64,000 bases of DNA, from contig VYZI01000106.1 of assembly GCA_013397695.1 (NCBI GenBank), positions 1,265,523 through 1,329,522 of the forward strand, written 5' to 3'. The translations under genes were made by a program, and so were the position numbers. The notes below the pieces were generated by a model. It was not told the DNA's origin. It worked only from the letters and a program-made list of their open reading frames with translations, and searched no databases. Shown here in pieces: positions 52,140-64,000 of this stretch; positions within the stretch are counted from its first letter, which is position 1, and the number at the start of each line of letters is the position of its first letter. Source of the DNA: Centropus unirufus (taxonomy: Eukaryota; Chordata; Aves; Cuculiformes; Centropidae).

Positions 52140-53266
52140 TTTCTCATCTACCTGGTTTTGTGCAAAGTATTCAGCACTGTCTCACATGAGAGATTCTTAG
52201 ATGGACCACTCAGTGGATAAGAAATTGGCTGGATGGTCACATTCAAAGAGTTGCGGTCAATGTCTCAGTGTCCAAGTGGACACTGGTAATGAGTGGTGTT
52301 CCTCAGGGATTGATACTGGGACTGGTGTTGTTGAATATCTTTGTTGCAGACAAGGACAGTGGGATTGAGAGCACCTTCAGCAGATTTTCCAGTTACACCA
52401 AGCTATGTGGCATGATTGACAAGCTGGAGGGAAGAGATGCCATCCAGTGGAACCTGGACAGGCTTGAGAGGTCAGTTTGTTCAAACCTCATGAAGTTTAA
52501 CAAAGCCAAGTCCAAGGTCCTTCACTTGGTCTAGGGTGATCCCAAATGCAAATAGAGGCTGGATGGAGAGTAGATTGAGAGTAGCTCCAAAGAGAAGGAC
52601 TTTGTTGTGTGGTGGTTGACGAGCTAAACATGAGACAGCAAAGAGCCCTTGCAGCCCAGAAAACCAACTGTATCCTGGGCTGCATCAAAAAAAAAAGAGA
52701 CCAGGAGCTAGAGGGAGGTGAATCTTCCCCTCTGCTCTCATCAGACCTCACCTGGAGTACTGTGTTCAGGTTTGGAGTCCTCGGCACTGGAAGGACATGG
52801 ATCTGTTACAGTGAGACCAGAGGAGGGCCGTGAAGGTGGTCAGAGGACTGGAGCACCTCCCATATGAGGACAGGCTGAGAGAGCTGGGGTTGTTCAGCCT
52901 AGAGAAGAGAAGGCTCCAGGAAGAATTTATGTCAGCCTTCCAGTAGTTAAAGGGGGCCTACAGGAAATCTGGGGAGGGACTCTGGAACAGAGAGTGGAGT
53001 GATAGGATGAGAAGTAACAGTTTCAGGCTGAGAGAGGATATAATTAGAGTAGGTATTAGGAAGATATTTTTTATTGTGAGGATGGTGAGATGCTGGAACA
53101 GATTTCCCAGAGAAGCCAAGGAAGCCCCATCCGTAAAGGTGTTCAAGGCCAGGTTGGATGAGGCTTTGAGCAACCTGACCCAATGGAAGGTGTCCCTGCC
53201 CATGGCAGGGGGAGCGAAACTAGACGATCTTTTAGATCCACTGTGGCCCAGATCATTCTATGATTC
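52140..53266 (+). mobile_element. CR1 LINE, 5'-truncated 1.1-kb fragment
   Basis: The plus strand encodes the second half of the CR1 reverse transcriptase and its C-terminal region. Blocks are the IRNWLDG equivalent, then SGVPQGLILGLVLLNIFV, then SRFSSYTKLCG, then LDRLERSVCSNLMKFNKAKS, then VLHLV and NMRQQRALAAQKTNCILGCI. These are followed by the LTWSTVFRFGV equivalent, GLEHLPYEDRLRELGLFSLE, and RCWNRFPREAKEAPSVKVFK. At the catalytic FADD site the copy reads FSSY, so it could not be active even without its stops and frameshifts. The 3' end is the canonical CATTCTATGATTC at about 53253-53265. The leftmost recognisable codons lie about 52147-52190, where the KAF(D) block is garbled. It is on the same strand as the LTR 0.6 kb upstream. 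Confidence 0.92.
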
Positions 53267-56200
53267 CCTTGTGAAAATCCTGATACTCACATGATTGCAT
53301 GCAAGGACGCTAATTCAAGAAAAGGTGATTTGAACTTTTGATCATATCTTTCTAAAGCAGCTCATTGCTTGGTGATACAAAACCAGTATCTGTACAAGCA
53401 AAAAAAACAGAAATGCCTGAGTGAGAGCAGTAGAAAGCATGGGACTCCAGCAACTCTCTCCTCAGTAAATTTTTCCTGATGGATAGCCATACCTCATACT
53501 CTAGCTTTCACAGAGACCAAGGCCCTCAGCACTATTTTTGCAATACAAAGGAAGCTTAAATAACACAGGCAGCCTGAACCTAGATACCATAATTCAGTGT
53601 CTGGATGAAAATTGCTCATTGTTAATGGCATTGTGCGTTTGGATATTTTATAAAAGGGCTATGTCATAAGCAGTGTCAGATTTCTCCACAGTGCTGTCAC
53701 TAATAGCTGTGACTCTGCGATATTTTTTAGACTCAAGTGATATAGCTCAAATCCATTTAGAGACTTCATTTTTCATGAAGTCTAGCATCTTAGCACTTCA
53801 ACAGGCCATAAAATATCTTTATGAAGTTTGGCAACAGTGTTATGCACAAACTGAATGCTAGAGAGTTTCACTTTGTCAGACTCAGTGATGTGGCAGATTT
53901 ATGGATAGAAGGGAAAAATGGACAGCTGCTAGATTCCTCTCCATATACTATTGTTCATTAAACAAAATAAACACATGTGCATAAACTCTCCTCAACAGAC
54001 AGCTTAAATTATTCTCCCTGACTCAGGGGAAATATAAAGTCTATATATATCAATTTAGAAATGAGGTGTTTCTTGTCCCCACAAGAATAAATAAATTCAT
54101 TCCATATAATTTTTCTCTACTTTTATACATGACAAAAGGTGGGAATTTAGGCAGAACGTATCTTTATGAGGTCTATTCCCCTCACACTGTACTAAAATAT
54201 CTCTGGCTCATTTCATTGTCATCTTTAAAAATTTTAAGTAATCATCTCTGCATATAATTTGTCATAGTCAGGAGACAGGGAAGAAGTTAAATACATGCAA
54301 AAAGTAACGTAAACAGAAAGACATCATCTCTCACCTAGCTGCTATATTGGAAGGTCAACCACCAAAACATAGTAACATCTTTTCTTGCAGTGTCTTAGAT
54401 AAAGTGAAATAATTCCTGTTATAAATACCATGACTTCATGACAATATAAGCTCCAGATCCTCTCTTGTTTCTTCTCCTGTGGAACATTCATATCCCTTAT
54501 GACTATTTTAGTAAACTCCATGCTGACTATGAATTATTAGTCAAATTATGAGATTTTTTCCAAGATTGCCTTTATAAATCTCTTGTCTTTGTTTACTTAA
54601 TAAAATTCATCCTGCAAATAAACCGAGTTTATTTAGGATCTATAAAATGAAGACAAAAACTTAAGAGTGAGCTTTGATATTAATTTGTCTCCTCCTTCTA
54701 TAGAACTGGCTAATCCTGGAAAAAGGAAATAAACAAAAATGCCTAAGGCCTTAGCTATACTCACTCTGGGGAAATTAAGGCATTTTCATTCCAATTTATT
54801 ACTTTGTTTTCATTCTGCTCTATACTGCATAGGAACGCTGAGACCAGTCATGTATTTTTTTTTGTATTCCGCGAGTCTGAATATGTGTACAACATATGTA
54901 TTATTGCAATAAACTTGTAGCATGTATAAGACTATACAACTCTATTAAAGTATTTTGGGATCAGACTTTTATTCCACTGTACTTTACTTTTTGGTTTGAG
55001 AGCAGCAGATAGAAAGAAGTACAAAGTGTCCAGGAAAAATAATTTATTCCTTACATCTATGATCCAGGTACTGTACTGAAGGCTTGCAGGGCAGAAAGTC
55101 ATCTCACTCCCTGCCAGCACAGCCAGACTTCTGACTATTGAGGTTTTTGGGGTTTTTTTGGTTTTTCTTAGTGCAAGAACACTTGGAACCTTGAAGAAGA
55201 ATATAATGCCCTACAAAAAATTTGCCATATTTCCTCAATTGTTTTTGATGAACAGGAAGAAACTTAATTTTAAATAGAAAGCAGTAAATTATTGGGAAAT
55301 TAATCATCGACCTGGCATAGGATAATTAATTTCTCTTACACTATATGAATAGTTTGCTAATATTCTTTTAAGTGACAGGTCTGTGATAAGGTATAAGCCT
55401 TCCTTTAAACTATGATAAACTATATATATGTTCCCACTTTCTGTTAGTACAAGCTATAAAGACAAAAAAGGGCTGAGGGCTTTTGAAGATTTGCCTCAGA
55501 TAAATATTACTGTCCTAGTGATTTTAACTTCTCACTAGTTGTGGGTTTCAGTCTTCTATAATTTACGCATAACCTTATTAGGCTGGACTAGTTTAATAGA
55601 TGCTAATATTTTCAAATTTTTATTTTCTCTCATTAATGACTGCTTACTAAGCAATGTCAAGTTAATGACTTCATTGAGGTCAATAAAGGCAGTTGTATGC
55701 TTTGCAGCATTTTTCATGGAAGAGATGGGGATTTTTTTAAAAATCCCAAATTAAATTAAGAGGTAAAAATGCAGCAATGACAGTCATTTAGAATTGCTTT
55801 CTTAGCACACTGGAAAAGTAAATTCCTAAGTCACATGTCCACCAATTTCTATTTATTTGGAGGAAGAAATGATTACATTAACCTCCTTGTAAACTATAAC
55901 ACATGCAAGATCATTAAGGAAACAAGCAGGACAGCAGCCATAAATGTTAGCTCATCAGGCTATATGCAGGGACTCTCTTCCTCAATACATAATGTTTTAT
56001 GATGATGGTGGTGGTTATTGTTTTTGCACTGCATTGTATTTCTAGGCAAATACTTTGAAAACCGATTACAGAGATATGAACTTCCTGAAATGTTTTGTTG
56101 TTCTTGAAATATGCATTCATATAAAAGTAGATAACTTCTTTTGTAAGATACTAAAATCTGGAAGAAAAAAAATTAGGAAAAAAACAATCATTTCTAGTTG

Positions 56201-59200
56201 AACAGAGTCCCATGCTCTAAAAATGTGCAAATACAAATTTCCACAAGGACAGATATAGAAATCAATAGAAGTTACCAATTAATACATAACAAAATATCAG
56301 TCACAATTTACTTCTTGACTCAATTTGAAATGTAGTAAAAAACTGGAGCATAGGTGGTGCCCTTCACAAGGTTATTTAAGCAAGTATCACATTTTTTTGC
56401 AGTATAGAAAAAGTACTATGGCTTAAGCTATCTTCCCTCTTCCTCTTCTGAAGGACTGCTTAGCCACTGTGGAAACAAATTTTGGAAGGCAGCAACGCTG
56501 AGCATTCCTTCCCTGAGAAAAATATTATGGTCATACACTAACCTGCATAGACTCCCACACTTAAATGTGACATTTGTGCAATTGACATCCAAACAACAGT
56601 ATGAGAAATTCTTTTTTGCCTTTGGCCTCTTAACAGCTCATTTCATCTAAAAATCTGTCACTGATAGGTGATTAATAGGTGAGTTATTAAACTGTGTTTT
56701 CCTGATGGTTATGTATTCAGATTACAGCTTGACTGATCATGGTAGGACAGCCCTGGAGGCATCATCCAAAACAATGGCCACTCAGTTCTTGTTGGTTAAA
56801 ATGTCATTCACTAGCAATGTCTTGTACACATGTCTAAGTTCAGATATCTTTTGTGGATGCAAAGCATGCAGAATTTAGGGAGTAGCTCTCATGGTATACT
56901 TGATCTATTACTTCAGAAGAAGCTATGGAGGGATGGTGCATGAGTTTTCCTAGACTAACTTAAAATCTCACTCTTATAAAAAAAAAATATTGAGGGATCT
57001 TTTCCCATTTTTTCATCCTGTGCCGCTTAAAAATTTCATCCCAACTTCTCTAGTTCAACCTAAAAAAGTACTTTGTCCACCACAATGATGAGCAATCTAG
57101 CTGAAGTAGTTTTGTGCACAGAGCAGCCTGTTTCTCGAGACTCATACTGTGTCACAGGAAAAGCTGGTTCACTCAGATCCAAGAAGGTCTGTTTCTGTAT
57201 AAGGAAGTCCCTGTTACACAGATCCGGAATGATCTCACTGAGAAGCACTTGTTCTCCTGCTCCAAAACCATGTTCGAGGTCTAGAGTTTTTTCCCTGTAG
57301 CTGCAGCACTTCAGTTAAAAAGCTTTTATAGCAGATGGAGCATCTCCAATTTCTGTGTCAGAATGCTCTGAGAAGCCAGGAAGTCCAAGTAGCTCCCAGT
57401 TAGGAGCCAGATTTCTGCTAACGGAAACAGCTCAATGCATGTGTAGTTATTAGAAAAGCATAGCAAGAAGGTTATAGAACTGGAAAAGCCTTAGGTATGT
57501 GTATATTGTATTCCCTAGTTATCATTTTACCTCCAAAAAGTGTTTGAATTAGTTGTTCTGACATGCCCATCTGTAAGGAATATCAGGGATTATTTATTAA
57601 CCCCAGTTAAACTGCTTATACCAATACTGACCATTGTTCTCTATGGAGATTTTTACCTTCTCTAAAAAATACTGTGATTGATGAAAGAAAAAGATGGGAA
57701 AAAAAACCTATTCAGAACTGGGATTGTGTATGCATTTTTTTATTTTTTTGATTGAAGGAAGTCTGTCATGAATTTTTAAAGCTTGTATCTGTGCAATCGA
57801 AACATACAAAGAAAGTCACACAGTTCAGAGAAAGTTGAAGGACTATTCATTTTAACAATGGCTTACAGTTTGATGGTCCAAGGTTATCTGACCCAAAATG
57901 AGAAATAGATATAGGTAGTTTTAAAGCCAAGCAGAAAATTATGAGATATTGGAAGAAATAGCCTGCAGCTATAAGACCTTGGTCTGTGAAGTCACTAGAT
58001 TTCAAAGTGTCAGAGGCAGCCAAGATCAATACTTGAGTGAAAGACCAACATGGAAAATGATTTGGATGTTTCAGAAGCATGCTGGAGTTTCAACTATAAT
58101 CTTAGAGTCTTCAGGCAGGATTTAAAGCAAGGTCCTAAACCAGAACATATCATAATTTTAAACAGATACGGTCATCTTCTGCCCTCCTCTAAAGTGATCA
58201 TACTATCTTCTTCCATTTCAAACATTGTTAGTGTCAATAGCTGTCTTTAGATATGTTGAAAATTGTATTTTTCACTTAACCTTCAAGGACTAACAGATTT
58301 CAAGTCCCATACCTTAAGAGGACTGGAAGAAATACGCATCATTATCATGGGAAAGTATAGGTTCCTGGTAAAAATAAATTCTGCATGAACTTCCCCAAGA
58401 TCAATCAGTATTAAAAAAAACACCTAATAAAATAGTCTTAAGTTAAAAAAATCTAATTTAGACAACTTGTTAGACTTAAGATCATGTTTTATTTTCCAGA
58501 AGCTTGAACTTAATTATAGTCATAGTTACTCTAACAAATAAATGTGCTACTTTTTCTACTTTTTTAAAATTTTGACCTCTAAATATATGATCACAAAAGT
58601 AATCCACGGTAAACATAATAGACTACTAATGAAGAACTTTCACCATTAAAAAACAGTTTATGCTAAAGGAGATGCAATAACCACATAACGTGTAATATCT
58701 CTTGATTGCATCAGCTTATGCTCCACAAATATTTATCAGAAATCATAAAATATAAAATTTATAAAGTGTGCCTTCCACCAATTAAAATTATGCAGCTAAC
58801 CCAATAAATGTAAGGCAGACCAATGTACCTCACTACAGGTAGGTACTTAGGTTATTCTATTTTGCACACACAGAATTTCAGATGCATGTTTGGTACACAT
58901 TTGCAAGAATGAATATATTTTCATTTAATAAGGCTTCAACCAGAGATGGCTTTTATCTAGGGTAAAGTATTTTCAGTATCCCCAGTACTTCATAAACCAT
59001 GCTAAAATGTGCTCTGTAGAATGACAAAGAATGGCCATTACTTTGAAAGGACCTTGCAGCTTTCTCCTACTTGTGTTCAGAAATAATTGTGAAATGAAAA
59101 TATTGAACATGCAACAAGTTTCATATTTGAATTTTCATATAAACCTGAGCAGTAGCTGTCAGTGGTGATTTCCCTGGTTGTATCCAGGCTTGCAGAAACA

Positions 59201-60429
59201 GGCATGTGGGAAACAAGGCTGGCTCAGAAATAAACATATAGGAGAAAGCCACAAGGTATTGACCATTTTTATTTTTTTACCTGTGTATAGCACTTATTTT
59301 TCTGCAGTTAGTTTTATTTTGATGAGAAATAACATATGCTATAACTTTTTTGTATTATATTGATTTTGTTAAACCTCCATTGCATTTCACTTATTTGCAT
59401 AATTGCATCTACCATAAAATATTCTGTTGATATCTCTGCCAGCTAAAAAGCATTCAAAGCTGCCACTGGCTTGAACACAATTCATTAATTTCATTGTTCT
59501 ACCTAACAACTGCAAGGAAGTAAATCAGATGCTTTTAGGTAACATAGTATGGCCTGTTTACACGACAATGCTGCAGTTTCTTATGAACAACATGATATAG
59601 TGTAATTCAAGAAGACAGAAAATGCTAATAATAAAAAACCCAATTACTAGCTGATAAAAATATGTAAATACTCTCTTCATACTGACAGGCCACAGAACTG
59701 CCTGATAGTTATCTTCAAGATGAAGCTAAGGTCTCAGACATTTGATATAGGACAAAGTTTCTTAAACTCTTCTGCTCTAAGCCCTGTAATGATCCCCCCA
59801 AGGTTGCAAGCTTTATACCTGACAGATCTTTATTTTATAGTTCAATGCCTTTTTTTCCAGCAAAGCAGTGCATAAACAAGTGCTTTAGCAATTAAACAAA
59901 TGTTGCAGCAGCGTGTAATGGTGCCCATACCTCATTTCTATGAGCTTGGTTATCTGTATAATAGAGTTAATTGCTCCCACAGTGAGAGACGGCGTGGACT
60001 TCTGCCAGACCTATTTAAAGGAGCCTTCTACAGTGTGTGACCAGCATGAAAACCAAACAAAACCACTGTGCACTTAGAGACTGTTGGAACTGTTTTGTCC
60101 CCTAGAAAAGGTGAAATAGCAATGGTGGCACATCTTGACTGTGGCAATAGGCAGAGGGAGGGTTTAGGTTTATGCAAAGAAGGTCCCTATGAGTGAAACC
60201 TATGGGTTTTTTGGTGATAAATTCATAGGACCAGAGTCCTGCATCAAGAAGCTTTCTTTAACATATGAAGACATTTTTCCCACCCTCTGTGAAGTCAGAA
60301 ACTAGCTGCAGTCAGGAACTCCCAAAAGGGAGTACATAGGAATAAGGGAAGAACAGTCACTTGCATGACTGGAATCCTGGATAAATCAAATATCCTTAAG
60401 CAAAAGAGATGGTCATTTTAGCAGTTTGG
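53267..60429. other. AT-rich noncoding stretch, no gene supported
   Basis: Open frames are 77 codons or fewer. A possible weak MIR core lies near 57940-58020 (reported as a finding). A block at 55540-55740 with repeated TTAATGAC motifs is repeat-free and might be a conserved noncoding element. Nothing else gene-like is visible. Confidence 0.5.
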
Positions 60430-60526
60430 TTGCTTAGATAGGAGTGTTTTATGAGCTCGTTCTTATAACAGCAATAAGGGACTAGACTTGATTAACCCAG
60501 AGATCCTTCCATTTTTGTGTTTCTAA
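60430..60526 (+). mobile_element. Old CR1-type LINE 3' terminus
   Basis: The string GGGACTAGACTTGATTAACC (60478-60497), followed by AGAGATCCTTCCATTTTTGTG and TTTCTAA, matches the CR1 3' end pattern 'ggactagatgatc', then 'aggtccttccaac', then 'tgtttcta'. Upstream similarity fades quickly, so the left boundary is a guess. The evidence is short-motif resemblance only. Confidence 0.5.
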
Positions 60527-61466
60527 GCTTAAAAACTAAGTAGAAAATATTTTAATAATAATCTAAGAGAACAAAAAGAAGGATTTAATAATCTAAGATA
60601 AATTTCAAGCAAAAAAGGAACAGAGAATGTAATGAGTACAAGAAATTTCAAGTACCTTGGTTGTCAGCATCTGACAACAGGAGTCTTCTATGAAGCTATG
60701 TGGGGATTTCAGAGGAATTTCATGAGGTCAACAGAGCAAATGAGGAGTGTGTTCGTAGTTAAGTGAGTAGCTTCCATTACTTGAAATGGAGACTGAATGA
60801 GCATTCTTTCCTGTTCCAGTGCTAAAAAATATCATTACTGCTTAAGATATGAAACTCCCGTTAACCATACTTTTCAGGAAATTAGGAAAATTAACATTTA
60901 AACTCAATTATGGCAAGTACAAGTTCTTAGATTTAAATGCTTCAGTAATGGAAGACAAAAAAAAAGGCTACAGATGAAAGAGGAGTGTTTAAATGACTGA
61001 ACACATAGCAATCTTAAACAGCAAGGGTAGAAACCACTAGTGAATAGGCAGTTATCAAAAATCTATCTTTAGCTAAAGCTTGTATCAGCTGGTACAGATG
61101 GAAATACAAATCTTCACTGATTTCTTGAGTTTCAGTAAGAAAACAGCAAGAATTTGTGGAATGACTCCTTTCTCTCCTGCTGTACACTGGGATGCATAAC
61201 AGTGCCTTTTTTATGCTTGTCAAAAAGCCTGCTTAGAAACTATCAGCCACCAACATGTTAGCAATTCTCAGGCCTGTTTTCCTATGGTACTCCATCAACC
61301 ATTAGGGGAATAGAAAGAAAAAGGAGATCTCAGTTTGGACAATGATGCCTTCTGGACAACACTACATAAACAGTGAGATAGCAGCCACGAGTCCTAAGCC
61401 AAATAGAAACTCGACTACTGAGAATAAGTTGAAAGTATGCAACTGATATACATGTGCATACAAATA

Positions 61467-61467
<1 letters not shown>
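60527..61467. other. AT-rich noncoding stretch, no gene seen
   Basis: Unique sequence with open frames of 69 codons or fewer, leading up to the hexanucleotide microsatellite. No recognisable element. Confidence 0.5.
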
Positions 61468-61500
<33 letters not shown>

Positions 61501-61527
61501 NNNNNNNNNNNNNNNNNNNNNNNNNNN

Positions 61528-61611
<84 letters not shown>

Positions 61612-61612
61612 C
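61468..61612. repeat. (TACATA)n hexanucleotide microsatellite, interrupted by a gap
   Basis: Near-perfect TACATA/ATACAT repeat at 61468-61500 and again at 61528-61612, with 27 undetermined bases between (61501-61527). The visible part after the gap holds about 14 uninterrupted units. Its long open frames on both strands (Tyr-Val, His-Ile, Tyr-Thr or Met-Tyr alternations) are artefacts of a repeat without stop codons. True length is unknown because of the gap. Confidence 0.95.
61501..61527. other. Assembly gap (27 N) inside microsatellite
   Basis: A run of undetermined bases flanked on both sides by the same TACATA repeat. The gap is almost certainly due to the repeat itself. Confidence 0.98.
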
Positions 61613-64000
61613 TTACATGTGATTATAGACATTTCTTTCTATGCAAATGTATACACATGCATACATTTCAGAAACAATTAAAGTGACCAGCATGTTACCT
61701 AATTTGGACATCTAAAAATATTAAAAGATCAAAAATTGGAGGCTGACATTTTCTGCTCTGAGCCTTCTATTTTGCAGTATGTACCATCTGGATAAGCCTG
61801 TTGATTCCAGTGGGTTCGGAGCGTGGTCTGAGTGTCTCGGTGGAAGCTAAGGGCCTGCAATGGTATGACATTTACATAAAATATTCTTTCATTGCACGAA
61901 TAAACTTTTATTGCAGTTACAAAAAGCATTTGGTGCATCAGGAAAACAATTTTCTGTTCAGCCTTTAGGTTTTCCAAAGAAAGGGCAGTCCACTTATTTC
62001 TTGCCAGCAAATCTAAATGAAAAGCTATTACAGTTCTGTAGCAGTTTCAAAGGCAAAGTGCTGTAAAATATTTTAACCAAAGTCCCTGAAATCTATTTTT
62101 GTGTTGTTAAAACAAACTAATGTAATTTAGTAGTATGAACTCAGCAAACAGCAGTATTCTAATGGGCTGCAGAACGCTAAGCACTCCAAAGGCACTGTTG
62201 TAGTAAGTCTACAAACAACTCCTAGATACATAAATGTTTAATTCCAAAGATTGTTCTGGAACAGCAAAATGAAAATTTTGGATCACTTTTTCCAGCAACA
62301 ATGGACCATCAAGAATAAAAAGTGAGCTTCTCCTTTCATTGGTAGCAGTCCAAAAGTTGTTGGAAGGAGAGGAGCAGAGATAAGGTCTGTGAACCTCTTC
62401 ATTAGTATCACTCTGCTATGGACTGGAAAAAGGGGTAGCAGGAATAGCAGTGCTTTCCAAACTGCTAAGAAGAAGCCTAGGCAACACACGTGCTGTGTAC
62501 TAAAATGCAACTCAGCACAGGATTACTGCATAATGTTTACTAAATTACATTGCAGAGATCCCCAGTTAGATAGCAACGATAGATGAGGTAGAGTTCCTGG
62601 GCTGCCATCCCTCCTTGTGCAGCAGTACTCACTCATATCCAAAGCTGCACAGCAGCTTTAAAGCTGTATGCAATCAAATAAAGGGTGACTCCTATCAGGA
62701 GAAATTATCTGTAGAACTTGAGCATGATACAGTGCTGAGGAGAAAACACTCCTTAAATGGGGAGGTCTACCAGCTGACATTGGTCAAACCCGCAATCTAC
62801 AGCAGGAAATTTACCTTCTGACTATATTTCCAACTGGCTTTACTTGAGCTTTTCTCTATGGAACATAAAGCCTCAACAGAAATTTACTGCAACAATGGCT
62901 AACACAGTTTCTCAGCATAGAAAACAGAAGTTTTCAGGCAGGATGACTCTGTGCACAACACTGAGACACAGTCTGTATTGTATTCAGGTTTTGCACTCAC
63001 TTAAATGGAAAATTAAAATGGAAAAATTGAAACAGATTAGAGTTAACTTGTCATACACAAGGATTTGCTTTTGACCTGACAAAAATTTCCAAGTGACATG
63101 ATTATGGTACACCGTATTACACAGAAGAGTGCTTCTTTAAAATGGAACAGACTGTTTTTATGTGTAAGAAACAGTTCTGAAAGCCATGAGTAGGAGTTAG
63201 ACTCCCATATGAACACCTGATAAACATTTAATCAATGAAAGGTAAAGGATGTGGAAAACTCTCCACTGCTAGATGTATTGTTTCTTATAAATTGATATAG
63301 GATACCTTTTAATCACAGCTTACTCAGCCAGATAGAGGGATGGCTAAGGAAGTAATTCTGTGAGCTGTTGTATAGGACTGTATCAGAAATACTAATAGTC
63401 CCTCTGACATTAAAGTCCATTAATTTCTTGGGATCTTAAAATGTAAGAGGGACATGCTCTTTTTTTTTTTTCTATAAAGGTTGTCCTGGCCATGAAATCC
63501 ACATAGTTTTGCTGCACCAGAAGCAGGATTTATAATCCTCACAGGGGAGGTAATGCTGGTAACAAGAATTGAAAGCACTGCATGGGATGAGATATGGCTG
63601 AAGAGACAGCACTCAAAAGAATGCAGGCTGACAGAAAGGAGCCAAGAGGAAAAATAGGATTTGATGAGGCTGATATAGCAAAAGGGAAACATGAGCAGCC
63701 AGGAAAGCTTTGTGGACCAAATGAAGTTAATGTCACCCAGCTAGTCTAGGTGCTTAGTTCTCATACCACTGTGTGGGGACCCACAGCTGATATGGAGAGA
63801 AAGAGGGAATAGGAAAATCGGCTTTTATTTGAGTAGAATACATTGTAAAGTAAAATAAAATGCAGGGAAAAAAAAAAAAGGAAGTTTGCTTACTGTTAGG
63901 TAGATTCACGTGACCCAAAATACAGATGAGCAAATTTCTGTCTCTGGATCACTGTAGTTATTCTCTAAGGCAGTAAAGATTCAGTATCACTTGCATGTTT
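61613..64000. other. AT-rich noncoding stretch, no gene supported
   Basis: Open frames are 93 codons or fewer, several overlapping on opposite strands. An A12 tract lies at 63868-63879 and a T12-type tract at about 63459-63470. No recognisable mobile element, RNA gene or regulatory site. Confidence 0.5.

Noticed and set aside
52497..53203. Minus-strand open frames of 78-96 codons within the CR1
   Set aside because: Antisense shadows of the CR1 coding region at 52140-53266.
61330..61681. Open frames of up to 100 codons on both strands over the microsatellite
   Set aside because: They are pure dipeptide alternations from the TACATA repeat and run through undetermined bases. The repeat simply lacks stop codons.
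61790..61860. GTGGGTTCGGAGCGTGGTCTGAG as possible tRNA-derived SINE head
   Set aside because: It lacks a second promoter box and a recognisable SINE body; short resemblance only.
1..64000. CRISPR arrays, operons, bacterial-type promoters or an undescribed defence or biosynthetic system
   Set aside because: The sequence is vertebrate noncoding DNA with LINE, SINE, LTR and mariner fossils. There are no regularly spaced repeats with unique spacers and no clustered coding genes.

Overview
The window looks like AT-rich, gene-poor nuclear DNA from a bird. The case for a bird rests on interspersed repeats recognised by eye. There are several 5'-truncated CR1 LINEs, two of which keep the typical avian 3' end (head-to-tail ATTCTATGAT-like octamers). 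There is a solo LTR that begins TGTATTG and ends CCCACCACA, a type I recognise as common in avian genomes, and a second avian-type LTR-like repeat. A decayed mariner transposon, one convincing MIR-type SINE and older CR1 3' ends fit an amniote background. I see no bacterial-style genes, operons, CRISPR arrays, rRNA or tRNA genes.

No host protein-coding gene can be supported. The longest open frames are about 125-132 codons. They lack recognisable domains, and several overlap open frames on the other strand, as expected for AT-rich noncoding DNA. The window could be intergenic (a gene desert) or lie inside one or more very long introns; the sequence alone does not decide.

Layout. 1-3.5 kb: unique AT-rich DNA. 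3.53-3.73 kb: MIR SINE (+). 4.79-6.07 kb: near full-length but dead mariner element (-). 6.1-8.75 kb: unique DNA with a homeodomain-site-rich block near 7.3-7.45 kb and a perfect 14-bp hairpin at 8.26 kb. 8.75-9.42 kb: CR1 3' fragment (+). 9.4-17.4 kb: unique. 17.44-18.13 kb: internal CR1 reverse-transcriptase fragment (-). About 19.07-19.21 kb: old CR1 3' end (+). 19.2-33.8 kb: unique, with a GC-richer patch at 24.7-25.3 kb and a weak exon-like segment at 27.65 kb. 33.84-34.07 kb: CR1 3' end (-). 34.1-46.1 kb: unique, with an assembly gap at 43.78-43.90 kb. 46.13-46.79 kb: avian LTR-like repeat (probably -). 51.18-51.57 kb: internally deleted solo LTR (+). 52.14-53.27 kb: CR1 fragment (+). 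53.3-64 kb: unique, with a possible MIR near 57.95 kb, an old CR1 3' end near 60.5 kb and a hexanucleotide TACATA microsatellite, interrupted by a gap, at 61.47-61.61 kb.

Nothing here amounts to a new biological system. The most informative signals are the mobile-element fossils, two perfect 14-bp inverted repeats, and a few repeat-free blocks that could be conserved noncoding regulatory elements. Those regulatory suggestions need cross-species alignment to confirm or refute.
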